A stretch of 6,451 nt of DNA from a bacterium (GCA_030607655.1 JAUWJN010000160.1:1-6451), one strand, 5' to 3'; counted from the first letter of the stretch, positions 1 through 6,031 are shown. Program-made: numbers and translations. The notes: a model not told the origin generated them from the letters alone.

Positions 1-142
1 CCCAATACTGCTGGGCCAGATGTGGGACCGGCCTTGCGAGATATATCCTCGCGTCGAGGAGCAAGAGGCCGATGTTGAGAAAGCCGCGCATGCATTCGGA
101 GAGCGCACCCGGGAGGCCCTCACCGAGTTGGCGAAATGGTGA
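1..142 (+). CDS. 3' end of an unidentified gene overlapping doc (candidate antitoxin)
   Basis: An open frame enters from the left edge (first full codon at base 2) and stops at TGA 140-142. The 46 visible residues are hydrophilic and rich in Glu, Ala and Arg, ending in a probable amphipathic helix (VEKAAHAFGERTREALTELA). I do not recognise the family. The stop overlaps the start of the Doc toxin gene within the seven bases ATGGTGA (136-142), which implies translational coupling. Doc toxins are usually encoded just downstream of a small antitoxin gene, so an antitoxin is the natural guess. The visible tail does not match a Phd C-terminus that I can recognise. The start and most of the protein lie outside the window. 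Confidence 0.5.
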   Translation, partial: PILLGQMWDRPCEIYPRVEEQEADVEKAAHAFGERTREALTELAKW

Positions 143-525
143 AAGTCCTGGGTGTCGAGGATGTCATCCGCCGGCATTCGGAGGCTTTGGCTCAATACGG
201 CGGCGGCGCACCGGGCATCCGCGATAGGGGCCTGATAGAGGCTTCAGTCGGAAGAATCAGTTCCGGGTGGGAAGAAGGAGAGTTCTATCCTGGCCTCTTC
301 GAGAAGGCTGCGGCGCTCCTGGAAAGCATTATTCGAAACCATCCCTTCGTTGACGGCAATAAACGGACAGCCTTGTTGGCAGCTGGCACGTTGTTAGAAC
401 TGAATGGCTGGGAGCTAACCTTCGACAAGGAAGAGGCTGTTGAGTTTGCTCTGGGCGTGGCGAACCGCCAACTTGATCTCAGTGACCTTATCGCCTGGCT
501 GCGCGAGCATTCGAGTGAACGGTAA
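136..525 (+). CDS. doc: Doc-type Fic toxin (death-on-curing family)
   Basis: A complete 129-residue protein, the usual size of Doc. The N-terminal part holds the family's GIRDRGLIEASVGR stretch (about 27-40), which starts the helical Fic fold. The active-site loop is HPFVDGNKR (69-77). The catalytic His69 and Asn75 are present, but Lys76 stands where AMP-transferring Fic proteins have the second Gly of GNGR. This is the Doc version; phage P1 Doc uses such a loop to phosphorylate elongation factor Tu and stop translation. The target here is inferred from the family. The ATG overlaps the end of the preceding frame by seven bases and has only a poor ribosome binding site, so its translation probably depends on that gene, as expected for an antitoxin-toxin operon. 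The protein is soluble and cytoplasmic, with no signal peptide. The motif is intact, so the toxin is probably active. Confidence 0.9.
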   Translation: MVKVLGVEDVIRRHSEALAQYGGGAPGIRDRGLIEASVGRISSGWEEGEFYPGLFEKAAALLESIIRNHPFVDGNKRTALLAAGTLLELNGWELTFDKEEAVEFALGVANRQLDLSDLIAWLREHSSER

Positions 526-544
526 TCGTGTCTACAGTCAGTAA

Positions 545-688
545 GTCCACACGGGTTAGTTTGCTGTGGAACTCCTCGATAGTTGGCCCCTCGCCAGAAT
601 AAGGTCCTATATGTAGTATCTGCGCTGATACCCCCTCGTGCAAACTCTCCAATCTCGTTTTTCCCAACGCAGTCAGCTCACTCAGCGG
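545..688 (-). pseudogene. Remnant of a GyrI-like small-molecule-binding domain protein
   Basis: Reading the minus strand from about 688 to 545 gives roughly 48 residues that include LTALGKTRLESLHEG followed by ILHIGPYSGEGPTIEEFH and SKLTRVD. This matches the pattern of GyrI-like (AraC effector-binding-like) proteins, where an 'EG..xQILHIGPY..EGPTI..LH' segment sits in the middle of a domain of about 150 residues. Here the frame is closed upstream by TAA at 698-700. After Asp at 545-547 the expected continuation (a KHHEIYL-like strand) is missing and the frame runs into the 3' end of doc before stopping at 488-490. There is no ribosome binding site or ATG. The upstream end overlaps the last codons of the deacetylase gene. 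I read it as a fragment truncated at both ends. It fills most of the doc-deacetylase gap. The family call rests on remembered motif similarity, not on a search. Confidence 0.65.
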
Positions 689-1496
689 ACATTCTGCTTA
701 TACATTCTGCCATGCTGATGAATTCTACTGAGTAGTCCGCAACCAGCCGCTGGAGATGAGAGCGCAGCGCTGTTACCCGTTCCGGCGAAATTGCCGAGCG
801 GTTACCGTCCATAATCTCGTAGGGGTGAAATAACCAGGTGAATACCGCGGCGTCTACCCCCTGATCCCGGAAGGCTTGATTCCACCGGTCCATTAGATCG
901 TAACGGAAGGTGTGCAGCCACATCTCCATCGGGGGCACGTGCCAGAGGTGGCCCTGGGTAGAGGTGTAATCGTCCCAATTGTCAGCGTCGTGACGGTAAG
1001 GCAGGATGCCGATAGGAACATCGCGGTTATCCTGGGGATTGGCCGGTATGTCGTCATGATACTCCCCGGGCCACACATCGGAGACGACGGTGTAGCCCAG
1101 CTCCATCAGGACTGCATAAATTAAAGGATGTTGGACCAGGCAGCCGTTGCGATGAAAGGTCACGGAACCAGGGTAGCCCTGGCGCACCAGCCACTGGCTC
1201 ACAAGCTCCTGAGAACGCCAGCAGTAGGCACGAAGGGATTCCCTTTCGTACTGGCCAGCGAATCGCTCGAAATGATCGTGGACTCCGAACGTGTCGCCGC
1301 GGCGAATAATCTCGTGAAGGAATTCTTCATGGTTTTGGGTGAGGGCAAAATCATTTTCGTTGAGAAACCAGGTGGCACGGCCAGATAATCCTTCGTCAGC
1401 AAAAACTGCCAACAGATTATCCAGACTGGCCTGGCGCACCGCTACATCATCAGTGCGCAAATCGCAATCTACCGTGACCAGAAATAATCTTTGCAT
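678..1496 (-). CDS. NodB-like polysaccharide deacetylase family protein
   Basis: A 272-residue protein that opens directly on the first strand of a NodB-type (carbohydrate esterase 4) barrel, LFLVTVDCDLR (4-14), whose Asp10/Asp12 are the expected catalytic base and metal ligand. ATWFLNEND (41-49) is the second strand. GVHDHFERF (71-79) supplies the histidine metal-ligand motif in an HxH form instead of the classic HxxxH. FHRNGC (114-119) carries the conserved Arg, and WLFHPYE (221-227) the C-terminal His. Family members remove N- or O-acetyl groups from sugars. There is no signal peptide, so it probably acts in the cytoplasm on small saccharides or nucleotide sugars. The ATG at 1496 was chosen because GGCGG lies 8 bases before it and the barrel strand starts at once; a TTG at 1547 would add 17 unrelated residues. 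It is the last gene of the three-gene minus-strand run, 47 bases after the glycosidase-like gene. The substrate is unknown. Confidence 0.85.
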   Translation of the reverse strand: MQRLFLVTVDCDLRTDDVAVRQASLDNLLAVFADEGLSGRATWFLNENDFALTQNHEEFLHEIIRRGDTFGVHDHFERFAGQYERESLRAYCWRSQELVSQWLVRQGYPGSVTFHRNGCLVQHPLIYAVLMELGYTVVSDVWPGEYHDDIPANPQDNRDVPIGILPYRHDADNWDDYTSTQGHLWHVPPMEMWLHTFRYDLMDRWNQAFRDQGVDAAVFTWLFHPYEIMDGNRSAISPERVTALRSHLQRLVADYSVEFISMAECISRMSAE

Positions 1497-1543
1497 ATTC
1501 TTTACCGCCAGTATTTGCCCGGTAGCTTCACCGCCAGGGCCAG

Positions 1544-3715
1544 TCAATCCTCAATGACCAGGATATCGTACAGGGGCAACGAGGAAATCGTTATGGCAAT
1601 CTCGCCGTCGGTATACTCCCAGCTAATGTCGGTCCCCCCTGCCGAGCGCACCTGGCTAGGCCGGTTGCCACGAATCCATAGTTTGACATCGTGGATGGGC
1701 ACTGTTTCGGCAATCGGTCGGATCATATCGCCGGTGTTGTTCACGAGATGAACCAGGAGGCGGCCGGGCTGTTGCCACAATTCAATCTGCACCGATCCCG
1801 GTGCCTGAGCGCGCAGTGGCATAGGCCGGCCATGGGCCCAACGTACCGCCTCGGCTAGCCAGCGCTGATGGTCGTGGATCCGATATTCAGCGTAGTTGGC
1901 CGCGGCCAGACAGGGAAAGTAGACAGATCGCGCTTGTCCGGTCTGGCGGCAAAGCATCGCCGGATAGTCGGATACCCCTTGAGGCGGTACATACACGCGG
2001 CCAGTAGGATTGAGGAAACGAGCTGGTACATCGGCATCAATAGCGCGAACTTTTAGGGCATTGACAGGTCGCGCCAAATAGCGGCCGGCAGCGAAGGATG
2101 AAGCCGGATGGTTACCCTCAATTTGTAGATATTCCTCGGCCCTTGCCGGAGGGAAAGCCCCCTCGATGGCCTGGATTCCCAGATATGGCCATAAGGGATT
2201 GACTTCCCGACGGTTGCCTTTCTCATCATATTGTCCGGCCTCGAAACCAGCCACGATATTCCCCCCGCGCTCAATGAATCGCGCTAGGGCAGCCACTTGC
2301 TCGTCACTGAGGCAAGTGGCATTGCCCAGGATGAGGGTCTCATAGCGCGCAAGGCGCTCGTCGGTCAGTCCGCCGTCCAGTATGACATCAAACGGGATAT
2401 GCTCGCGCGTCAATACCTCGAACCACCCCAGATAAGTGCTGCGCTGCCAGCAATCACACATCTCCTTGCGCCGGGCAAGGTCGGCCACCCGCTGGTCGCT
2501 GCCGGCATCTACCCCGAGGTCTTTTTCGGTGGCAGCAGTGGTTTCGGTGAACAAGTCGTGTATATCCGAGACATAGTACTTGGTACTCTGGCTGGAATAT
2601 AGCAAGGCCACGGTGGCCGCCGACTGGGCAGCGGTGCAATACCGTTCGTTTTCTTCGCAGAAACCGTTTATCTCACGGATGGGAGTGAGAGTCTCCATGG
2701 GCGCTTGATCCATAGCATAATCAAAGATGGCAAACCAGGGGTTGGCCCCACAAGCGACGGTCTGCGCCACCGATAGCTTGGCTTCAATGGGCGGCAGAGG
2801 AAGATAATGCCAGGGGCCCAAGGTGTGATGACTGAAGACTACCGCGGGTTTACCCGCCGCTGCCAGATGCTTGGCAGTCGTGGCCCAGAAGTAGAGGCTG
2901 ACGTTATCCGCCGGATGGTAGAAGGCTTCCGCCCCATTGAAATCCTCGTAAGGGCTGACTTTCTCGATATCACGGGCCACGCGCCACCCACCCCGCCAGC
3001 TTCCGCCATTGAGGAAGATAACACCCTCGGGATTGATCTCCCGCATCGCCGCGCGGGCCTCACGTAGGAAATCGGCCATTGAGTCCTCGCGGAATTCGAT
3101 GAACTCCTTCCACATAGGGTTGGACCAATCCTCAATCTGGGGAATTGATGCCCCGAATTGAGCGGCAAATTTCTCCTGGCAAGCCGGGCAATAGCAGCAA
3201 TCACTGAAGACTACTGGCCCGTCCAGGAATAAGCCGTCCAGACCGGTCTTCATCGCCTCGCGGATGAGATCGAAAGCCCACTCGCGCCAGCCACTATTGA
3301 TGCACAGAGTAGTGCCGGAACCATACAGCGGCTGGACGCGACCGTAAGGGGTGCCCTGGGCATTGAGCTGCTCCCAGTCAGGATGAGCATCGCCGAAGTC
3401 GTAAGAATACCAGTGCATGTTCATATATGCCAATACGTGGATGCCATATTTGTGGGCATAAGGAAGATACTCGCGGAGGAAATCGAAATCGCCCAGGGCT
3501 TCGTACTTCACAAACTTGTCGGTATTGAATGTGACCTGCCAGCCTAACCCCGCCGTGCTGAGGGTTCCTATGACCCACTCACAGTTGATGTGCCAATCCT
3601 CCTTCTTGGACCGGGCTAGCTCTTCTAGGTCAGAGTTACTCATTCTTTCCAGCTCATTGACATAATCGTGGCGCATCATACGTACCGGCCTCTGCCACCA
3701 TTTAAGTTCCGACAT
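1544..3715 (-). CDS. GH42-related glycosidase-like protein (GHL6-type TIM barrel plus beta-galactosidase trimerisation-like domain)
   Basis: A 723-residue protein without a signal peptide. Residues 6-350 form a TIM-barrel glycosidase domain that begins WWQRPVRMM, as in 'hypothetical glycosyl hydrolase 6' proteins. It contains a YGIHVLAYMNMHW strand (90-102) and GLDGLFLDGP (158-167), an Asp-bearing beta-strand end. Directly after comes CCYCPACQEKF (173-183). C174-x-C176-x2-C179, perhaps with C138, has the spacing of the zinc-binding cysteines of GH42 beta-galactosidases. Residues 366-620 (ATVALLYSSQ; YETLILGNATCLSDEQV; FIERGGNIV) look like the flavodoxin/class I amidotransferase-like trimerisation domain of GH42. 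Residues 640-723 form a C-terminal beta domain. The expected role is hydrolysis of a glycoside in the cytoplasm; linkage and sugar are unknown, and I cannot assign the catalytic carboxylates with confidence. The start has a perfect AGGAGG seven bases upstream. It lies 99 bases after the dehydrogenase gene. Confidence 0.85.
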   Translation of the reverse strand: MSELKWWQRPVRMMRHDYVNELERMSNSDLEELARSKKEDWHINCEWVIGTLSTAGLGWQVTFNTDKFVKYEALGDFDFLREYLPYAHKYGIHVLAYMNMHWYSYDFGDAHPDWEQLNAQGTPYGRVQPLYGSGTTLCINSGWREWAFDLIREAMKTGLDGLFLDGPVVFSDCCYCPACQEKFAAQFGASIPQIEDWSNPMWKEFIEFREDSMADFLREARAAMREINPEGVIFLNGGSWRGGWRVARDIEKVSPYEDFNGAEAFYHPADNVSLYFWATTAKHLAAAGKPAVVFSHHTLGPWHYLPLPPIEAKLSVAQTVACGANPWFAIFDYAMDQAPMETLTPIREINGFCEENERYCTAAQSAATVALLYSSQSTKYYVSDIHDLFTETTAATEKDLGVDAGSDQRVADLARRKEMCDCWQRSTYLGWFEVLTREHIPFDVILDGGLTDERLARYETLILGNATCLSDEQVAALARFIERGGNIVAGFEAGQYDEKGNRREVNPLWPYLGIQAIEGAFPPARAEEYLQIEGNHPASSFAAGRYLARPVNALKVRAIDADVPARFLNPTGRVYVPPQGVSDYPAMLCRQTGQARSVYFPCLAAANYAEYRIHDHQRWLAEAVRWAHGRPMPLRAQAPGSVQIELWQQPGRLLVHLVNNTGDMIRPIAETVPIHDVKLWIRGNRPSQVRSAGGTDISWEYTDGEIAITISSLPLYDILVIED

Positions 3716-3722
3716 TGCCTTG

Positions 3723-3728
3723 CCTCCT
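3723..3728 (-). promoter_or_regulatory. Ribosome binding site of the glycosidase-like gene
   Basis: A perfect AGGAGG on the minus strand lies seven bases before the ATG at 3715-3713, which fixes this start. It directly abuts the palindrome at 3729-3744, so a protein bound there or a hairpin formed there could affect initiation. Confidence 0.85.
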
Positions 3729-3744
3729 GATAATAGTTATTATC
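3729..3744. promoter_or_regulatory. Near-perfect 16-bp palindrome upstream of the glycosidase-like gene
   Basis: On the plus strand the sequence is GATAATAGTTATTATC: two 7-base arms, GATAATA and TATTATC, that are exact reverse complements around a central GT. A further GAATAATA half-site lies at 3754-3761. The element is AT-rich in a GC-richer setting and touches the AGGAGG of the downstream gene. It could be a repressor operator, or its GATAAT half could serve as a -10 element. As RNA it could fold into a short AU hairpin. I see no good -35 hexamer at 17 bases, so the promoter reading is weak. Confidence 0.5.
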
Positions 3745-3814
3745 TGTGCTCCTGAATAATACTGCCTACCCGCCTCGTAGGACCAGGGGATAGGGGAAGA
3801 GAGCAGAAGAGCGG

Positions 3815-4816
3815 CTAGGGTAATTGCGAGATATCTACAGCGGCGCGCTGCTCGGAGGAGCGGTAAGCCGCCTCCATAATAGCCGTAGTCTTCATCCCTT
3901 CCTCGCCGGGCAGCGGATTGGGACCGCCAGCAGTCAAACAGTTGACGAACTGTTCCACCAGGTTCAGGTGGGTAATCTCCGGGCGCGATAGGTGATATTC
4001 TTCACTGTCGCCACTGGTATATACCGTCAGCTCGCCGCCGTCTACACTACTGGCATAAATCCGGCCCTCAAGTCCGGCAATTTCAAGCTGGTCAACGCCA
4101 GCCCCTATGTTCCAATGGCAGGAGACTACCGCCTGCGCGCCATTTTCGAATTTGAGGAGCAACGACGCAGAGTCATCAACCTCAATATCGAAAGAAAGAG
4201 TGTCAACAAAAGCGCTGACCTCCCGTACATCGCCCAGTAAATACACCAGCAGATCCAAGCGGTGGCTGCCGACGTCAGTCAGAAAACCGCCACCGGCAAT
4301 CTGGGGATTCACCCGCCAGGGCGGCGGGCCGTCAGGGGAAGGTTGATAGCGACCGGTAATTTCTATGCGGGCCATCGTAGGCTGCCCCACTACCTGCTGG
4401 CTAAGTAATTGTTTCATCTTCTGGGCGATAGGCCAGTAACGCCGATAATATGCTACTGATAATTGGACTTCCGCCTCCTCGCAGGCCGCAATCATCTGCC
4501 GGCACTCAGCAGTGTTCAGCGCCATTGGCTTTTCGCACAGCACGTGCTTGCCAGCCTGGGCTGCCAGCATCGTGTGCTCGGCATGAACGTGCGGCGGCGT
4601 AGCGACGTAGACGGCATTAACCTCCTCGTCGGCAAGCAAATCCTCCACAGTAGAGTAGTAGCGCTTAGCTCCGTGGCGCTGGGCAAAATCTGCCGCCCGC
4701 TCAGCATCGCGCCGCATTACCGCCACTAGCTCGGAGCCGGGTACATTATAAAGGGCCGGGCCGCTCTTGTATTCGGCTACATTGCCGCAGCCGATGATGC
4801 CCCACTTTACGGTCAT
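3815..4816 (-). CDS. Gfo/Idh/MocA family NAD(P)-dependent sugar dehydrogenase
   Basis: A complete 333-residue protein of typical family length. The N-terminal Rossmann fold starts WGIIGCGNVAE (5-15), with the GxGxxA dinucleotide-binding turn. VATPPHVHAEH (71-81) follows, then CEKPMAL (94-100), whose EKP lysine (Lys96) is the usual catalytic residue. The C-terminal alpha/beta domain carries GGGFLTDVGSHRLDLL (175-190), holding the family's Asp181 and His185 for substrate binding and proton transfer. Such enzymes oxidise or reduce hydroxyl groups of sugars, inositols or glycosides in the cytoplasm; this sequence does not reveal which. The ATG at 4816-4814 has AAGGAGG seven bases upstream. It is the first gene of the minus-strand run and divergent from the universal stress protein gene, so it probably carries the main promoter for the glycosidase-like and deacetylase genes. 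An alternative family activity is GH109-like NAD-dependent glycoside hydrolysis, which cannot be excluded from the sequence. Confidence 0.95.
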   Translation of the reverse strand: MTVKWGIIGCGNVAEYKSGPALYNVPGSELVAVMRRDAERAADFAQRHGAKRYYSTVEDLLADEEVNAVYVATPPHVHAEHTMLAAQAGKHVLCEKPMALNTAECRQMIAACEEAEVQLSVAYYRRYWPIAQKMKQLLSQQVVGQPTMARIEITGRYQPSPDGPPPWRVNPQIAGGGFLTDVGSHRLDLLVYLLGDVREVSAFVDTLSFDIEVDDSASLLLKFENGAQAVVSCHWNIGAGVDQLEIAGLEGRIYASSVDGGELTVYTSGDSEEYHLSRPEITHLNLVEQFVNCLTAGGPNPLPGEEGMKTTAIMEAAYRSSEQRAAVDISQLP

Positions 4817-4823
4817 ACTAACG

Positions 4824-4830
4824 CCTCCTT
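4824..4830 (-). promoter_or_regulatory. Ribosome binding site of the minus-strand dehydrogenase gene
   Basis: AAGGAGG on the minus strand lies seven bases before the ATG at 4816-4814, a near-ideal Shine-Dalgarno sequence that supports this start. Confidence 0.85.
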
Positions 4831-4839
4831 AATGTCGTA

Positions 4840-4845
4840 ATTATC
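4840..4845 (-). promoter_or_regulatory. GATAAT element, possible -10 box of the minus-strand operon
   Basis: GATAAT on the minus strand begins 16 bases before the AGGAGG and 29 bases before the ATG. The glycosidase-like gene has the same hexamer at exactly the same distance (3744-3739). As a -10 box it would give a very short leader. No TTGACA-like hexamer lies at 16-18 bases; TTGACG occurs at 4880-4875 but 29 bases away. It is called a shared element, not a proven promoter. Confidence 0.4.
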
Positions 4846-4936
4846 GCCTCCGCCTCGCCCCCCCCTGATAGAATCGTCAAGTATGATTCCCTAGCCTCAT
4901 TGCTGTGTCCTTCTTAGAACTATAAATTGTTACTGC

Positions 4937-4965
4937 TTGTGTCCAGCGGGTAAAGCTGTTATAAT
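4937..4965 (+). promoter_or_regulatory. Probable sigma-70-type promoter of the universal stress protein gene
   Basis: A perfect TATAAT -10 box lies at 4960-4965. At the optimal 17-base spacing is TTGTGT (4937-4942), a weak -35 that keeps only the TTG. Transcription would start near 4972 and leave a leader of about 27 bases before the ATG at 4999. It faces away from the dehydrogenase gene, so the 182-base gap 4817-4998 serves both directions. Confidence 0.55.
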
Positions 4966-4998
4966 TCGGCGCATACCATAAAACGGGCGGAAAGGGAA

Positions 4999-5835
4999 AT
5001 GATAAGAAATATCGCAGTCGGATACGACGGTTCGCCGGCAGCCCAGGTGGCCCTGGAGCAGGCGTTGGACTTGGCGGAGAGGGCCGCGGCGCGGATTCAT
5101 CTGGTGACGGCTATCGAAGAGGTCAGTCCTGACAGTGAGCAGGATGTGCTTAGTGCACCAGACGTGCTGGATATGCTGGATTCTGCCGAGAGCCTGGCCG
5201 AGGAGACAGATGGGCAACGAATGGCAATGCCCGCGTTCCTGGAAGAGGCGCGGTTGAAGTGCCAGGAAGCCCATATATCCTGTACGGTGAGAATAAGTCA
5301 TGGGCAGGCCGCGCGGTATCTGCGGGAGCACGGTTGGCTGGTTGATTTGACGGTGATCGGCCGGTGCGCCCGGCGACGGCATCTGCGGGCCGGTAGAATC
5401 GGCCGCAGCGCTCATCAGCTCCTGCGTACCGCGCAGCGGCCAACACTGGTCTGCGCGCGGGAATATATGCACATTGGCTCCTTGATGGTCGTCTATGAGC
5501 AGTCCGCAACCGGTGGCCGCGCACTAGCGATGGCCGGAGAGCTAGCCGCTACGTTGAATGTACCGGCGGAGGTAGTGGTGGCCGGGCAGCCTCGGCATAC
5601 CCGGGAGCGGTGGATGGCTCAGGTCCGTGGCGCGCTGCGCGCTTATCGTGTGGAAGCTAGTATCGAATCATCGGTGGCGCCTCCTGCGCAGGCGCTGACT
5701 ACCCTCGCTCTGGACAAAAGCCCTTCGGTAATAGTCTTGCCCCAGAAGCGGCGGCTGCTGGGATCCTGGCGGCTGCCGGCTCTGTACCGCACTGCCCTCC
5801 AGCTCCCCGATACGATGGTGATGATCGTGCCGTAA
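4999..5835 (+). CDS. Tandem UspA-domain universal stress protein
   Basis: A 278-residue protein made of two Usp folds. The first (1-152) begins with NIAVGYDGSPAAQVALEQAL (4-23), the standard beta1 strand, Asp10 and helix. It ends with VIGRCARRRHLRAGRIGRS (119-137) and RPTLVCA. This is the position of the ATP-binding G-x2-G-x9-G-S/T motif, but the second Gly is Ala124 and the spacing to the final G-R-S is off by one. The second (about 160-278) keeps the pattern of strands (SLMVVYE; AEVVVAG; SVIVLPQKRR; TMVMIVP) but no recognisable ATP motif. ATP binding is therefore doubtful. Usp proteins are cytoplasmic and linked to stress survival; the specific role is unknown. The ATG has GGCGG eight bases upstream and AAGGGA almost touching it. 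It is divergent from the sugar operon and 196 bases before the second dehydrogenase gene. Arg-rich stretches in both halves are notable. Confidence 0.9.
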   Translation: MIRNIAVGYDGSPAAQVALEQALDLAERAAARIHLVTAIEEVSPDSEQDVLSAPDVLDMLDSAESLAEETDGQRMAMPAFLEEARLKCQEAHISCTVRISHGQAARYLREHGWLVDLTVIGRCARRRHLRAGRIGRSAHQLLRTAQRPTLVCAREYMHIGSLMVVYEQSATGGRALAMAGELAATLNVPAEVVVAGQPRHTRERWMAQVRGALRAYRVEASIESSVAPPAQALTTLALDKSPSVIVLPQKRRLLGSWRLPALYRTALQLPDTMVMIVP

Positions 5836-5847
5836 CCGCGGCGAGGA

Positions 5848-5898
5848 CAGCAACGACAGCAAAGGCAGCAACGACAGCAAGGGCAGCAACAGCAAGGG
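5848..5898 (+). repeat. Short tandem repeat, 9-bp unit CAGCAANGR
   Basis: The units are CAGCAACGA, CAGCAAAGG, CAGCAACGA, CAGCAAGGG, a shortened CAGCAA and CAGCAAGGG, making 51 bases in register. It starts 12 bases after the stop of the universal stress protein gene and stays in that gene's reading frame. If the TAA at 5833-5835 were read through, it would give a Gln/Arg-rich tail of 26 residues ending at TGA 5914-5916. It is too short and too direct for a CRISPR array. Confidence 0.85.
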
Positions 5899-6017
5899 AA
5901 TGGTGGCTGGGGTTGAAATCAGTTGGTAAGTGAGAAGGAGCAGCAGGTCTGATTGGTGAATTGAAGGCGGGAAATAGGCAGTAACAGTGTATCCGGTCCT
6001 GCGAGCCGGTATGATCC

Positions 6018-6024
6018 AGGAGGA
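6018..6024 (+). promoter_or_regulatory. Ribosome binding site of the second dehydrogenase gene
   Basis: AGGAGGA lies seven bases before the ATG at 6032-6034, a strong Shine-Dalgarno sequence that fixes the start of the partial gene at the right edge. Confidence 0.85.
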
Positions 6025-6031
6025 ATAAGTT

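Larger units (their letters stand above)
5836..6031. other. Intergenic region between the universal stress protein gene and the second dehydrogenase gene
   Basis: The 196 bases hold the CAGCAA repeat tract on the left and a ribosome binding site at the right end. I find no hairpin followed by a T-run, so no intrinsic terminator separates the two genes and co-transcription is possible. Weak hexamers (TTGAAA 5913-5918, TTGAAG 5961-5966, TATGAT 6010-6015) do not pair at promoter spacing. Open frames on the minus strand here are by-products of the repeat (Leu/Ser-rich), not genes. Confidence 0.6.

Noticed and set aside
546..570. Inverted repeat TCCACA...TGTGGA after doc as a terminator.
   Set aside because: The stem is six bases with a 13-base loop and no T-run, and it lies inside the GyrI-like remnant.
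1494..1547. A TTG start at 1547-1545 overlapping the stop of the glycosidase-like gene (TTGA) for the deacetylase.
   Set aside because: GAGGA directly touches the TTG, which is too close to act as a ribosome binding site. The extra 17 residues are Gly-rich and outside the fold, and the ATG at 1496 has GGCGG at good spacing just before the first barrel strand.
2839..3204. A 121-codon minus-strand frame inside the glycosidase-like gene.
   Set aside because: It lies in another frame of a gene with strong domain evidence; its Arg/Ser-rich composition is typical of a shadow frame.
3765..3781. Inverted repeat CCTAC...GTAGG after the dehydrogenase gene as a terminator.
   Set aside because: It has only five base pairs and no T-run on the minus strand, so it gives no reason to split the operon.
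4930..5524. Long minus-strand open frames of 180 and 124 codons opposite the universal stress protein gene.
   Set aside because: They are antisense shadows of a GC-rich gene with clear UspA motifs; their translations are low in recognisable structure and lack ribosome binding sites.
5848..5898. CRISPR-like or attachment-site repeat.
   Set aside because: Units are only 9 bases, directly adjoining with no spacers, and no integrase or cas gene is present.
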